This document shows, piece by piece, positions 1-7,953 of a DNA stretch of 64,000 nt (position 1 is the stretch's first letter; each line of letters starts with the position of its first letter). The translations under genes and the position numbers were made by a program. The stretch is from assembly GCF_014054525.1 (NCBI RefSeq), contig NZ_CP059564.1, forward strand, positions 1,002,357 to 1,066,356. Reading direction: 5' to 3'. The notes under the pieces were generated by a model, which was not told the origin of the DNA, made no database searches, and saw only the letters and a program-made list of their open reading frames with translations. The stretch comes from Alysiella filiformis (lineage in GTDB: Bacteria > Pseudomonadota > Gammaproteobacteria > Burkholderiales > Neisseriaceae).

Positions 1-19
1 TGATGTGGAGAATGTGATT

Positions 20-65
20 TTCAGGCTGCCTGAAATGCCGAAAATGGTTTTTCAGGCAGCCTGAA
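20..65. repeat. Pair of DNA uptake sequences (DUS)
   Basis: Two 15-mers, TTCAGGCTGCCTGAA (20-34) and TTCAGGCAGCCTGAA (51-65), lie just upstream of the first gene. Each is palindromic except for the central base, so each carries AGGCTGCCTGAA on one strand and AGGCAGCCTGAA on the other. The same word recurs throughout the window, between and inside genes; this entry stands for all copies that are not listed separately. Known family role: recognition by the ComP minor pilin during natural transformation. Confidence 0.9.
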
Positions 66-92
66 ATTTTTTTAAAACAATAAGGAAACAAG

Positions 93-974
93 ATGTTATT
101 GTTGTATCAAATGTTGGCAATCGTGATTTGGAGCAGCTCCTTTGTTGCCGCCAAATACGCCTACGAAATGCTGGACGCGGCATTGATGGTACAAGCGCGT
201 TTTGTGATTGCCGCGCTGATTGTGTTGCCCACTTGCCGCCGCCATTTGGGCAAAATCCCCAAAAATCAATGGAAGAATTTGATTTTCTTGTCGTTTATCA
301 ATTATGTTTTGGTGCTGATGTTGCAATTTATGGGCGTGAAATACACATCAGCCGCCAGCGCAACCACCATAGTGGGGCTTGAACCGATTTTAATGGTGCT
401 GCTGGGGCATTTTTTCTTTGGCGACAAAGCCAAATGGTGGGATTGGCTGTGTGGCACAATCGCTTTTATGGGCGTGGGTTTGCTGGTGTGGGGCGGACAT
501 GGCGAAGGCGGTTCGGTAGATTTATTTGGCTGTGTTTTGGTTTTATTGGCAGGATTGTTTTTCTGTGCGGCATATCGTCCCACACAAAAATTGATTGCCG
601 AAATTGGCGCACCTGCTTACACATCGGTTTCATTGGTTTTGGCGGCGATTTTGTGTGTGCCGTTCAGTTTGGGGCTGGCTGAAAACCTGTCGGTAAACTG
701 GCAGGCGAAAGGCGTGTTCAGTTTGCTGTATTTGGGCGTGGGGTGCAGTTGGTTTGCCTATTGGCTGTGGAACAAGGGCATGAGCGGCGCACAAGCCAAT
801 GTATCGGGTTTGCTGATTGCGCTTGAACCCGTTTTTGGGGTCATTTTGGCGATGCTTTTGTTGGGCGAAAGGTTGTCGTTGGTGTCGGGCGTGGGCATGG
901 TTTTGATTATTGGTGCGACTTTGAGCATGGCGATTTTGCACCAACGTGGCACAAAAAGCGCATCTGAAAAATAA
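93..974 (+). CDS. DMT/EamA family transporter
   Basis: The product is a 293-residue inner-membrane protein of the drug/metabolite transporter superfamily with two EamA repeats and about ten hydrophobic segments. The N-terminal repeat opens with LAIVIWSSSFVAAKYA. The second repeat contains the conserved GLLIALEPVFGVILA segment near residues 232-246, followed by a GERLS motif typical of EamA proteins. A good Shine-Dalgarno (AAGGAAA, 8 bp upstream) supports this ATG. The substrate cannot be read from the sequence; relatives export amino acids or other small metabolites. It stands alone, followed on the same strand by the TPP riboswitch of the thiamine operon. Confidence 0.85.
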   Translation: MLLLYQMLAIVIWSSSFVAAKYAYEMLDAALMVQARFVIAALIVLPTCRRHLGKIPKNQWKNLIFLSFINYVLVLMLQFMGVKYTSAASATTIVGLEPILMVLLGHFFFGDKAKWWDWLCGTIAFMGVGLLVWGGHGEGGSVDLFGCVLVLLAGLFFCAAYRPTQKLIAEIGAPAYTSVSLVLAAILCVPFSLGLAENLSVNWQAKGVFSLLYLGVGCSWFAYWLWNKGMSGAQANVSGLLIALEPVFGVILAMLLLGERLSLVSGVGMVLIIGATLSMAILHQRGTKSASEK

Positions 975-1026
975 ATTACAGACAATTTCATGATTTTGAA
1001 TTAGAATACAGTTTCTTGATATTTTA

Positions 1027-1102
1027 GTCGGGGTGCTGCCTGAATGGGCGGCTGAGAAACACCCGTTGAACCTGATACAGTTAATACTGGCGTAGGAAAC
1101 TA
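1027..1102 (+). promoter_or_regulatory. TPP riboswitch (THI element)
   Basis: The conserved THI-box blocks are all present in order: GGGGTGC at 1030-1036, GGCTGAGA at about 1050-1057, ACCCGTTGAACCTGATA at about 1061-1077 and the final GGCGTAGGAAACT block at about 1089-1101. It sits directly upstream of thiamine salvage genes, which fits the known ligand, thiamine pyrophosphate. The variable arm contains GCTGCCTGAA, the ten-base core of the uptake sequence. Confidence 0.97.
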
Positions 1103-1139
1103 ATGATTATGAACCATTTTGTTTGTTTATCGCATTCAT

Positions 1140-1190
1140 GCAGCACCTTTGTGTACGCGTTTTTCGTGGCATAAGGGTGCTGTTTCTTGT
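1140..1190 (+). terminator. Riboswitch-controlled intrinsic terminator
   Basis: A ten-pair stem is formed by CAGCACCTTT (1141-1150) and AAGGGTGCTG (1173-1182), with one G-U pair, followed by a T-rich stretch (TTTCTTGTTTTCTGTTT). The 5' arm with the preceding base, GCAGCACC (1140-1147), is also a perfect complement to GGTGCTGC (1032-1039) inside the riboswitch. Ligand-free folding could therefore sequester the arm and prevent termination. This is inferred from pairing, not from a folding program. Confidence 0.75.
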
Positions 1191-1235
1191 TTTCTGTTTG
1201 GTTCGCGGTTGTTCCCCGTTTTTGGGAACAGTCTC

Positions 1236-2453
1236 ATGCAAAAAAATCAACTTTTTCAACGTTATGGACCGGGTGTCATCATGGCATCGTCTTGCGTGGG
1301 TGGGTCGCACATCATTGCGTCCACACAGGCTGGTGCGTATTACGGCTGGCAATTGGCTGGCTTGATTGTTTTGGTTAATCTATTGAAATACCCTTTTTTC
1401 CGTTTGGCATTTGATTACAGCATTTTGAATCAAAAAAACCTGTTACAAGGCTATGCGGAATGTGGGCGATTTTATTTGATTTTGTTTTTCTTGTTTAATT
1501 TGTTTGCCACCCTTGTGAATATTGCAGGCGGCACATTGTTGTCGGCGGTGCTGCTGGGCATGATGCTGCCTGTGGATTGGTCGTTAAGTTGGCTGAATAC
1601 GCTGATTATTTTCAGTTTCATCATTTTGCTTTGGGGCAAGCAATATCAAAAATTAGACCGCGTTTCCAAATGGATTATGCTGATATTGACCCTGATTACC
1701 GTGTTGGCATTGGGCATGGCGTGGGGGCAGCCTGAACACAAGCTGCCTGAAACGTTCAGCGAACCGTCGCCATGGGTATGGGCTGCCGTACCGTTTTTGG
1801 TGGCTTTGATGGGCTGGATGCCTGCGCCTATGGAATTGAGTGTGTCCAGTTCATTTTGGGTGGTGGAAAAGGTGCGCCTTTCGCCCGATTATCGCCACCA
1901 ATATCGCCGTGATTTTCATGTGAGTTATGCCATGACTATTGTTTTGGCGTTGATGTTTATGGCATTGGGCGCATGGGTGCAATATGGGCAACATACCGAA
2001 CCCTTATCAGGCGGCAAATTTGTTGGGCAATTCCTGAATCTGTACGCACAGTCCATGGGCGAATGGACGCGTTTGCCCATGACTTTCATGGCATTGATGT
2101 GCATTTATGGCACAACCATTGTGGCGGTGGACGGTTATTCACGCGGCAATCATCAGGCTTTCATCTTATTAACCCAACAAAAATCAGACCCTGCAAGCGA
2201 AGCCAAACATTTGCGCTATTGGACACTTGCCGCTTTGCTGGGCGCGTGGTTGGTCATGCAATTTTTCAATAATGCGATTGGCAAAATGATTCCGTTTGCG
2301 ATGACGGCAAGTTTTGTTTCTGCGCCTGTGTTTGCGTGGCTGACTTGGCATTTGCACGGACAATGCGGCAAACAATCGGTGTGGATTTTGGCTTTGGCGG
2401 TATTGGGGTGGGTATATTTGGTGGCGATGGTGGGGTTGTATTTTTTCAGTTAA
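1236..2453 (+). CDS. NRAMP-fold transporter, probably for a thiamine precursor
   Basis: The product is a 405-residue protein of about eleven membrane segments that resembles the NRAMP (SLC11) fold: GPG at residues 11-13 and QAGAYYGWQL at 31-40 match the first helix and the loop after it. The metal-binding DPGN motif is absent (VGGSH at 21-25). The sixth-helix metal ligand region, normally MPHN, reads MPAPME (195-200). It is the first gene after the TPP riboswitch and precedes thiM and thiD, so uptake of thiamine, HMP or thiazole is more likely than metal import; that is inference. I chose ATG 1236 over an in-frame ATG at 1119 because the latter lies before the terminator. A hairpin (TGTTCCC/GGGAACA, 1210-1230) covers the only Shine-Dalgarno-like GGGA, which may add translational control. 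Confidence 0.75.
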   Translation: MQKNQLFQRYGPGVIMASSCVGGSHIIASTQAGAYYGWQLAGLIVLVNLLKYPFFRLAFDYSILNQKNLLQGYAECGRFYLILFFLFNLFATLVNIAGGTLLSAVLLGMMLPVDWSLSWLNTLIIFSFIILLWGKQYQKLDRVSKWIMLILTLITVLALGMAWGQPEHKLPETFSEPSPWVWAAVPFLVALMGWMPAPMELSVSSSFWVVEKVRLSPDYRHQYRRDFHVSYAMTIVLALMFMALGAWVQYGQHTEPLSGGKFVGQFLNLYAQSMGEWTRLPMTFMALMCIYGTTIVAVDGYSRGNHQAFILLTQQKSDPASEAKHLRYWTLAALLGAWLVMQFFNNAIGKMIPFAMTASFVSAPVFAWLTWHLHGQCGKQSVWILALAVLGWVYLVAMVGLYFFS

Positions 2454-2494
2454 ACCCATTTCAGGCTGCCTGAAAACCAACAAAGGGAAAAACC

Positions 2495-3295
2495 GTGAAT
2501 TTTCATTATTTAAATGCAGTTCGTGAACATCAACCTTTGATTCACAACATTGCCAATTTGGTATCCGCTCATTTCACGGCAAACGGTTTACTGGCATTGG
2601 GGGCAACGCCCATGATGGCGCAAAGCCCTGCCGAAATGGCGGAATTGGCGGCAATCAGTGGGGCTTTGGTGTTGAATTTGGGTACACCGTCTGATGAAAA
2701 AGTGGCAGCGATGTTGGTGGCTGGTGTGGCGGCAAATCGCGCCAATGTGCCTGTGGTGCTTGACCCTGTGGCGGTGGCTGCCAGCACGTTACGCCGCGAA
2801 ACGGTCGCCCAATTCCGCGAAAACATCGCATTTTCAGCAATACGCGGCAATGCAGGCGAAATGGCGCATTTGGCAGGTATGGTTTGGCAAAGCAAAGGCG
2901 TGGACGCAGGTTCGGGCGAGAGCGATGTGGCGCAAATTGCCCAAACGGTGTCGCAAAAATGGCAATGCGTGGCGGTGGTGAGCGGTGCGGTGGATTATGT
3001 CTCGGACGGGGTGCGCGTGGCACGTTTGGTAAATGGGGTGGATTTTTTTGCGCGTGTTACGGCATCGGGGTGTTTGTTGAGCGCGGTGGTGGGGGCGTTT
3101 TTGGCGGTCGCGCCGCGTGAACAGGCGTTTGAGGCGGTTTGTGAGGCGTGTACGGTGTATGCGGTGGCTGGCGAATTGGCAGCGAAAAATTTGCAAAATC
3201 ATCAAGTTGGCACGTTTGCATGGCGTTTGTTGGACACATTGGCTGGCATCACAAGCGAGCAAGTGCAACACATGGCGAAAATTTCAATGCTTTGA
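2495..3295 (+). CDS. thiM: Hydroxyethylthiazole kinase ThiM
   Basis: The enzyme phosphorylates 4-methyl-5-(2-hydroxyethyl)thiazole with ATP for thiamine salvage. The 266-residue protein has the family landmarks: FTANGLLALGATPMMA (27-42), DPVAVAAS (90-97, usually DPVGVGA), RGNAGE (117-122) and the catalytic cysteine in TASGC (C193). Length is normal. The start is GTG, with AAGGGA eight bases upstream. An uptake sequence lies between it and the transporter; the genes run in the same direction with short gaps, so this is the second gene of the riboswitch operon. Confidence 0.95.
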   Translation: MNFHYLNAVREHQPLIHNIANLVSAHFTANGLLALGATPMMAQSPAEMAELAAISGALVLNLGTPSDEKVAAMLVAGVAANRANVPVVLDPVAVAASTLRRETVAQFRENIAFSAIRGNAGEMAHLAGMVWQSKGVDAGSGESDVAQIAQTVSQKWQCVAVVSGAVDYVSDGVRVARLVNGVDFFARVTASGCLLSAVVGAFLAVAPREQAFEAVCEACTVYAVAGELAAKNLQNHQVGTFAWRLLDTLAGITSEQVQHMAKISML

Positions 3296-3382
3296 TTTAT
3301 TTTGTTTTTTTAAATGAAATGAAGATTCAGGCAGCCTGAAATTCAATTTTTCAATAAAAATCATTCAATTAGGAGAAAAATC

Positions 3383-4192
3383 ATGACAAAACAAGTTTTA
3401 ACCATTGCAGGTTCGGACAGCGGCGGCGGTGCAGGCATTCAGGCGGATTTGAAGACGTTTCAAATGCGCGGCGTGTTTGGCACGAGTGTGATTACGGCAG
3501 TTACGGCACAAAACACTTTGGGTGTTGATGATATTCACATGATTTCATTGGAAAATGTGGCAGCGCAAATTCAGTCCATCGGTGCGGATTTTGACATCAG
3601 CGCGTACAAAATCGGCATGCTGGGCACGGCTGAAATGATTGAATGTGTGGCAAATTCAGTTAAAAAACAAAAATTTGGCACATTGGTGTTGGACCCTGTG
3701 ATGGTGGCAAAAGGCGGTGCGCCCCTGTTGCAAGAAAGTGCATTGCACGCCTTGAAACGCGAATTGCTGCCTTTGGCGGACATCATCACGCCCAATTTGC
3801 CCGAAACCGAAATGCTGACAGGCGTGGCGGTACACGATGACGCATCTGCCGAACGCGCCGCGCGGATTTTACGCGATTTTGGGGTGCAACACATTGTCAT
3901 CAAAGGCGGACATTTGGGCAATTCAGGCAGCCTGAAATGCCGCGATTGGGTGTTTTCAGGCGAAACAATGACCGTGTTGGAACAGCCGCGTTTTAACACA
4001 CGCCACACGCATGGCACGGGTTGCACCTTTTCCGCGTGCATTGTGGCGGAATTGGCAAAAGGCAAAGACATTTTAAGCGCGATTTCATTGTCAAAACAAG
4101 CGATTACCGATGCCATTTCCCACCCCATCGGTGTGGGACACGGTCATGGCGCGGTCAATCATTGGGCGATGGCGGATTTTCAGGCTGCTTGA
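3383..4192 (+). CDS. thiD: HMP/HMP-phosphate kinase ThiD
   Basis: This bifunctional kinase makes HMP-pyrophosphate for coupling by ThiE. The 269-residue protein starts with the ribokinase-type signature TIAGSDSGGGAGIQADLKTF, has LDPVMVAKGG (103-112) and the anion-hole/catalytic HTHGTGC motif with C214. An AGGAG Shine-Dalgarno supports the start. An uptake sequence is read in frame as SGSLK (about 181-185). The C-terminal FQAA and the TGA stop are encoded by a second, slightly diverged uptake sequence (CAGGCTGCTTGA). Confidence 0.96.
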   Translation: MTKQVLTIAGSDSGGGAGIQADLKTFQMRGVFGTSVITAVTAQNTLGVDDIHMISLENVAAQIQSIGADFDISAYKIGMLGTAEMIECVANSVKKQKFGTLVLDPVMVAKGGAPLLQESALHALKRELLPLADIITPNLPETEMLTGVAVHDDASAERAARILRDFGVQHIVIKGGHLGNSGSLKCRDWVFSGETMTVLEQPRFNTRHTHGTGCTFSACIVAELAKGKDILSAISLSKQAITDAISHPIGVGHGHGAVNHWAMADFQAA

Positions 4193-4228
4193 AAATATTT
4201 TTCTTATTTTTCAAAAGGATAAAACATC

Positions 4229-5119
4229 ATGCAAACCTTAAAAATCACTCTGGAATGGTTTTTGAATCCCGACCACTTGCCCATGATTGCAGGCATTCAA
4301 AGCGGACGTTATGCCGAACATGGTATTGCTGTTGAATTGATTGAACCGAGCGATCATTATGATGGATTTGAAGATTTACTCAAAGAAAACATTGATTTAC
4401 ACAGCAATGAGCCACTGCATTTGTTTGAACACCATCACCCACAATTGCGTGCATTGGGCTGCTTTTTTGAAACAGATGGGGGCGTTTTGTTGCGCCACGA
4501 CCGTGTTGCCAAATTACAAAATGGCGAAAAAGTGCGGATTTGCACCCCAGCCGCCGAACCCAAAACCAATCGCATTGGCTACGAAATTTTGCGCCGTTAT
4601 GCGGAAAAACAAGGTTTCAGGCTGCCTGAAAACCAAATTGAATTTGTGCAAGCCGATTTTCATCACATTGATAATCTGTTGAATAATCAGGATTTAGACG
4701 GTGCATGGCTGTGTTTTTACAATTTTGAAGCGATTGAAGCGCAACACAAAAATCTGGATTTTGTGTTCATAGACCAACACCAAAGCCCGTTTGCCAATTT
4801 TTCCGCATTGGAATTGATGACGACCCAAAGCATTTTGGCAAAAAAAGGCGACATCATCGCGCAATTTCTGCAAATCAGCAGCGAAATGACGACATTGTGT
4901 CAGCAAAATCCCGATTTAGCCAAGAAATATTATTACAGCTACACCCAAACCCAAGCCGATGATTTGATGAACGCGATTATTGACGACACCCTGCCGCGTT
5001 TGGTCAGCCCCATTCGTGCCGATGCCGCGCGTTGGCAAAAAGTGCGCGAAATGATGACCGAATTGGGCATTGTGGCATTGAGCGATGAACAATACGCGCA
5101 ATTGTTTCAGGCTGCCTGA
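4229..5119 (+). CDS. Thi5/NMT1-like (ThiY-type) protein without signal peptide
   Basis: The 296-residue protein belongs to the NMT1/THI5-like fold shared by periplasmic pyrimidine-binding proteins (ThiY) and by eukaryotic HMP-phosphate synthase Thi5. The family opening LEWFLNPDHLPMIAG is at residues 8-22. No signal peptide or lipobox is visible, and no ABC permease or ATPase gene is near. That fits a cytosolic protein better than a transport receptor. The CCCFC iron-site motif of fungal Thi5 is absent. It could be a solute-binding protein exported by another route, a degraded receptor, or an enzyme of HMP formation. The gene lies between thiD and thiE in the riboswitch operon. The last four residues, FQAA, and the stop codon come from an uptake sequence. 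Confidence 0.7.
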   Translation: MQTLKITLEWFLNPDHLPMIAGIQSGRYAEHGIAVELIEPSDHYDGFEDLLKENIDLHSNEPLHLFEHHHPQLRALGCFFETDGGVLLRHDRVAKLQNGEKVRICTPAAEPKTNRIGYEILRRYAEKQGFRLPENQIEFVQADFHHIDNLLNNQDLDGAWLCFYNFEAIEAQHKNLDFVFIDQHQSPFANFSALELMTTQSILAKKGDIIAQFLQISSEMTTLCQQNPDLAKKYYYSYTQTQADDLMNAIIDDTLPRLVSPIRADAARWQKVREMMTELGIVALSDEQYAQLFQAA

Positions 5120-5137
5120 AAACACAGGAAAATCAAA

Positions 5138-5797
5138 ATGTTTCATCAAAAAATCTTGTCTTTGTATTTCATTGCAGGCACGCAAGATTGTCGCCATTTG
5201 CCCACAGGTTCGCCAGAGCAAAAATTATTGGGCGTGTTGGAAACCGCTTTGCAAAACGGCATAACGTGTTTCCAATTTCGTGAAAAAGGCGAATTTGCCC
5301 TGAAAAATGATTTACAAATCAAAAATCTGGCTTACGCTTGCCGCGATTTGTGCCGCCAACACAATGTGCCTTTTGTGATGAACAATGATGTGAAATTGGC
5401 GGTGCAAATGGGCGCGGACGGGGTGCATATTGGGCAAAGCGATATGCCGCCCGAACAAGCCGCGCTGTTGTGCAACAACAAAGTGTTTTTGGGTATGTCC
5501 AACAGCAATCGGGCGCATTTGCAACACAGTTTGTCTTTGAAATATTTGGATTATTTGGCGGTTGGTGCGATTTTTCCCACCCAATCCAAAGCCGATGCGT
5601 CTGCACCTGTTGGGCTGGATTTTATCCGCGTGGCGCGTGAAATGTGCGGCAACAAACCTTTGGTGGCAATTGGCGGCATCACGCCCGAAAACGCCCCACA
5701 AATCCGCGCGGCTGGCGCAGACGGCATCGCGGTGATTTCCGCCATCACGCAAGCGGAAAATGTGGCAGAAACGGTGCAAAAATTGCGTGCGCTGTGA
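5138..5797 (+). CDS. thiE: Thiamine-phosphate synthase ThiE
   Basis: ThiE joins HMP-pyrophosphate and thiazole phosphate to thiamine phosphate. The 219-residue TIM barrel shows FQFREKG (45-51), the pyrophosphate-binding [13 protein letters not shown] (about 92-104) and the phosphate-binding IGGIT and [11 protein letters not shown] segments near the C-terminus. [10 protein letters not shown] takes the place of the usual INDR motif, a modest deviation. ACAGGAAAATCAAA precedes the ATG. It is the last gene of the thiamine operon; purH has its own promoter downstream. Confidence 0.94.
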   Translation: MFHQKILSLYFIAGTQDCRHLPTGSPEQKLLGVLETALQNGITCFQFREKGEFALKNDLQIKNLAYACRDLCRQHNVPFVMNNDVKLAVQMGADGVHIGQSDMPPEQAALLCNNKVFLGMSNSNRAHLQHSLSLKYLDYLAVGAIFPTQSKADASAPVGLDFIRVAREMCGNKPLVAIGGITPENAPQIRAAGADGIAVISAITQAENVAETVQKLRAL

Positions 5798-5830
5798 TGT
5801 TCAGGCAGCTGTTCCAAGCTGTTTTGGGTA

Positions 5831-5858
5831 GTGAAAGACTGCCTGAAACTGCTATAAT
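5831..5858 (+). promoter_or_regulatory. Probable purH promoter
   Basis: A perfect extended -10, TGCTATAAT (TATAAT at 5853-5858), lies 35 bp upstream of the purH start. The -35 is weak (GTGAAA, 5831-5836, 16 bp away), as is common with an extended -10. It overlaps a diverged uptake sequence. Confidence 0.5.
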
Positions 5859-5892
5859 CACATTTTTTAACGCAACTTTACAAGGAAACACC

Positions 5893-7470
5893 ATGCCAAT
5901 CCAACGTGCCTTGATTAGCCTGTCCGACAAAACAGGCGTTGTGCCATTTGCCCAAGCCCTGCACGAAATGGGCGTAGAAATTTTGTCCACAGGCGGCACG
6001 GCAAAAATGCTTGCCGATGCCCAAATCCCCGCGATTGAAGTGGCAGATTACACAGGCTTTCCCGAAATGTTGGACGGTCGCGTCAAAACGCTGCACCCCA
6101 AAATTCACGGCGGCATTTTGGGCAGACGCGATTTGGACGAACACATCGCCGCCATGCGCGAACACGGCATTGACCACATTGATTTGGTGTGCGTGAATTT
6201 GTATCCCTTTGCCGCCACGATTGCCAAAGCAGGCTGCACGCTGGAAGACGCGATTGAAAACATTGACATCGGTGGACCTACGATGGTGCGCGCCGCCGCG
6301 AAAAACTGGCAACACGTTGCCATTGTTACCGACAATGCCGATTTTGAACACATCATCAACGAGTTAAAAAACCATTCAGGCAGCCTTTCCGACAAAACGC
6401 GTTTCAATTTGTCGCGCAAAGCATTCAGCCACACCGCGCAATACGATGGCATGATTGCCAATTATTTGACCAGCGTTTCTGATGAAAAACTGTCTGGCGA
6501 ACCACAAATCAACGCATTTCCTGAACAATTCAATCAAAGCTGGATTAAGGTACAAGAAATGCGTTATGGCGAAAACCCACACCAGCAAGCCGCGTTTTAC
6601 CGCGACATTTACCCCAGTTCAGGCAGCCTGTCCGCCTACACCCAGTTGCAAGGTAAAGCATTGTCATACAACAACATTGCCGATTCAGACGCGGCTTGGG
6701 AGGCGGTCAAAGCATTTGAACAACCCGCTTGTGTGATTGTGAAACACGCCAATCCTTGCGGCGTTGCCGTTGCCGACAACCCACTCAACGCCTACCGTTT
6801 GGCGTATGCGACCGATTCCACCAGCGCATTTGGTGGCATCATTGCGTTCAACCGCGAAGTAGATGGCGCAACCGCCAAGCAAATCACCGACAATCAATTT
6901 ATGGAAGTGATTATGTCGCCCCAATTCAGCGATGAGGCATTGGCGATTTTGGCAGAAAAGAAAAACGTGCGCGTGTTGCAAATTCCTTTACAGGCAGGCG
7001 CGAACCGTTTTGAATTGAAACGTGTGGGCGGTGGTTTGTTGGTGCAAACCCCTGATATTCATCAAATTTCACGCGCCGATTTGCAAGTCGTTTCCCAACG
7101 CCAACCCACCGAACAAGAATGGCAAGATTTGCTGTTTGTGTGGAACGTGGCGAAATTTGTCAAATCCAACGCGATTGTGTTTGGCAAAGGCGGACAAACT
7201 TACGGCATAGGCGCAGGGCAAATGAGCCGCGTGGACAGCACCCGCATTGCCGCGCGTAAAGCCCAAGATGGCGGTTTTGATTTGAACGGCGCGTGTGCCG
7301 CTTCGGACGCATTTTTCCCATTCCGCGATGGCGTGGACGTGATTGCCCAGCAAGGCATTAAAGCCGTGATTCACCCAGCAGGTTCGGTGCGCGATGAAGA
7401 AGTGTTCGCAGCAGCAGACGAACACGGCATGGCGATGGTGGTAACGGGTGTGCGCCATTTCCGTCATTGA
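5893..7470 (+). CDS. purH: Bifunctional AICAR transformylase/IMP cyclohydrolase PurH
   Basis: PurH carries out the last two steps of IMP synthesis: formyl transfer to AICAR and ring closure. The 525-residue length is normal. The N-terminal cyclohydrolase (about 1-190) has [12 protein letters not shown] and [15 protein letters not shown]. The C-terminal transformylase has the KHANPCGVA segment with the catalytic Lys-His pair and ends with [11 protein letters not shown] 5893 is preferred over longer in-frame starts because it has AAGGAA upstream and fits PurH N-termini. Two uptake sequences are read in frame as SGSL in both halves of the protein. It is monocistronic. Confidence 0.97.
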   Translation: MPIQRALISLSDKTGVVPFAQALHEMGVEILSTGGTAKMLADAQIPAIEVADYTGFPEMLDGRVKTLHPKIHGGILGRRDLDEHIAAMREHGIDHIDLVCVNLYPFAATIAKAGCTLEDAIENIDIGGPTMVRAAAKNWQHVAIVTDNADFEHIINELKNHSGSLSDKTRFNLSRKAFSHTAQYDGMIANYLTSVSDEKLSGEPQINAFPEQFNQSWIKVQEMRYGENPHQQAAFYRDIYPSSGSLSAYTQLQGKALSYNNIADSDAAWEAVKAFEQPACVIVKHANPCGVAVADNPLNAYRLAYATDSTSAFGGIIAFNREVDGATAKQITDNQFMEVIMSPQFSDEALAILAEKKNVRVLQIPLQAGANRFELKRVGGGLLVQTPDIHQISRADLQVVSQRQPTEQEWQDLLFVWNVAKFVKSNAIVFGKGGQTYGIGAGQMSRVDSTRIAARKAQDGGFDLNGACAASDAFFPFRDGVDVIAQQGIKAVIHPAGSVRDEEVFAAADEHGMAMVVTGVRHFRH

Positions 7471-7497
7471 TTTTGTTGCGTAAAATGTTTCAGGCAG

Positions 7498-7589
7498 CCT
7501 AAAAAAGCCATTTTGTGCTTTTCAGGCTGCCTGAAAATCCATCATAAAAAACAAAAAATGCTGCCTGAAACTTTTTTCAGGCAGCTTGA
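7498..7589. terminator. Uptake-sequence hairpins after purH
   Basis: Several inverted, partly degenerate uptake sequences are stacked here. The best hairpin is ATGCTGCCTGAAA with TTTCAGGCAGCTT, separated by only a few T residues (about 7559-7587). They probably terminate purH transcription. Confidence 0.5.
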
Positions 7590-7829
7590 AACTTTTGCAA
7601 AACCTACTTTTAAACTGATGTAGAGGAGGATTTCATATCCGCCTCTTTTCAATTTATGTAAAAATAGGACAAGTGTAGGGTGCAACTTGTTGCACCATTT
7701 TCTTGATAAAACATGGACTTGGTGCAACAAGTTGCACCCTACATGGTGTCCCAAAAATAAAAATTTCTGCAATTCTAAACAGGGCAGATATGAAATCTGC
7801 CCCTACAAACCGAGTTTTGCAAAAGTTTC
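7588..7829. repeat. Mosaic intergenic repeat, copy 1
   Basis: The element is bounded by GAAACTTTTGCAAAAC (7588-7603) and its inverted partner GTTTTGCAAAAGTTTC (7814-7829). Inside are two hairpins of the type GGGCAGATATGAAATCTGCCC (one diverged copy near 7620-7650, one near 7783-7803). A different hairpin module (7675-7743) is inserted between them. No gene is supported in the gap 7471-7953; it is filled with repeats. Confidence 0.75.
7675..7743. repeat. GTAGGGTGCAACTTGTTGCACC hairpin module, copy 1
   Basis: The module is an inverted repeat. GTAGGGTGCAACTTGTTGCA at one end is matched by TGCAACAAGTTGCACCCTAC at the other, and each arm is itself palindromic. It lies nested in the mosaic repeat. 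Near-identical copies are at 15857-15924 and 59126-59193. Confidence 0.8.
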
Positions 7830-7856
7830 AGCTTTTATGTTGAAAGCAATAGAAAA

Positions 7857-7933
7857 TAGGGTGCGCCGTGCGCACCAAATGTTCACATCATTTTGGTATT
7901 TTGTGGGCATTTGGTGCGCAAGGCGCACCCTAC
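7857..7933. repeat. TAGGGTGCGCCGTGCGCACC hairpin module
   Basis: An inverted repeat beginning TAGGGTGCGCCGTGCGCACC and ending GGTGCGCAAGGCGCACCCTA. It ends 20 bp before the next start codon. A related copy is at 9069-9146, and a single hairpin of the family is at 12951-12975. Confidence 0.75.
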
Positions 7934-7953
7934 GAAACTGAAAGGATATTTTC

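Noticed and set aside
1119-1235. Upstream in-frame start for the NRAMP-like transporter
   Set aside because: The extra 39 residues are encoded across the riboswitch terminator and lack similarity to NRAMP N-termini.
7490-7953. Possible CRISPR array because of repeated short motifs
   Set aside because: The repeats are palindromic, irregularly spaced and of several unrelated families; there are no uniform spacers and no cas genes anywhere in the window.
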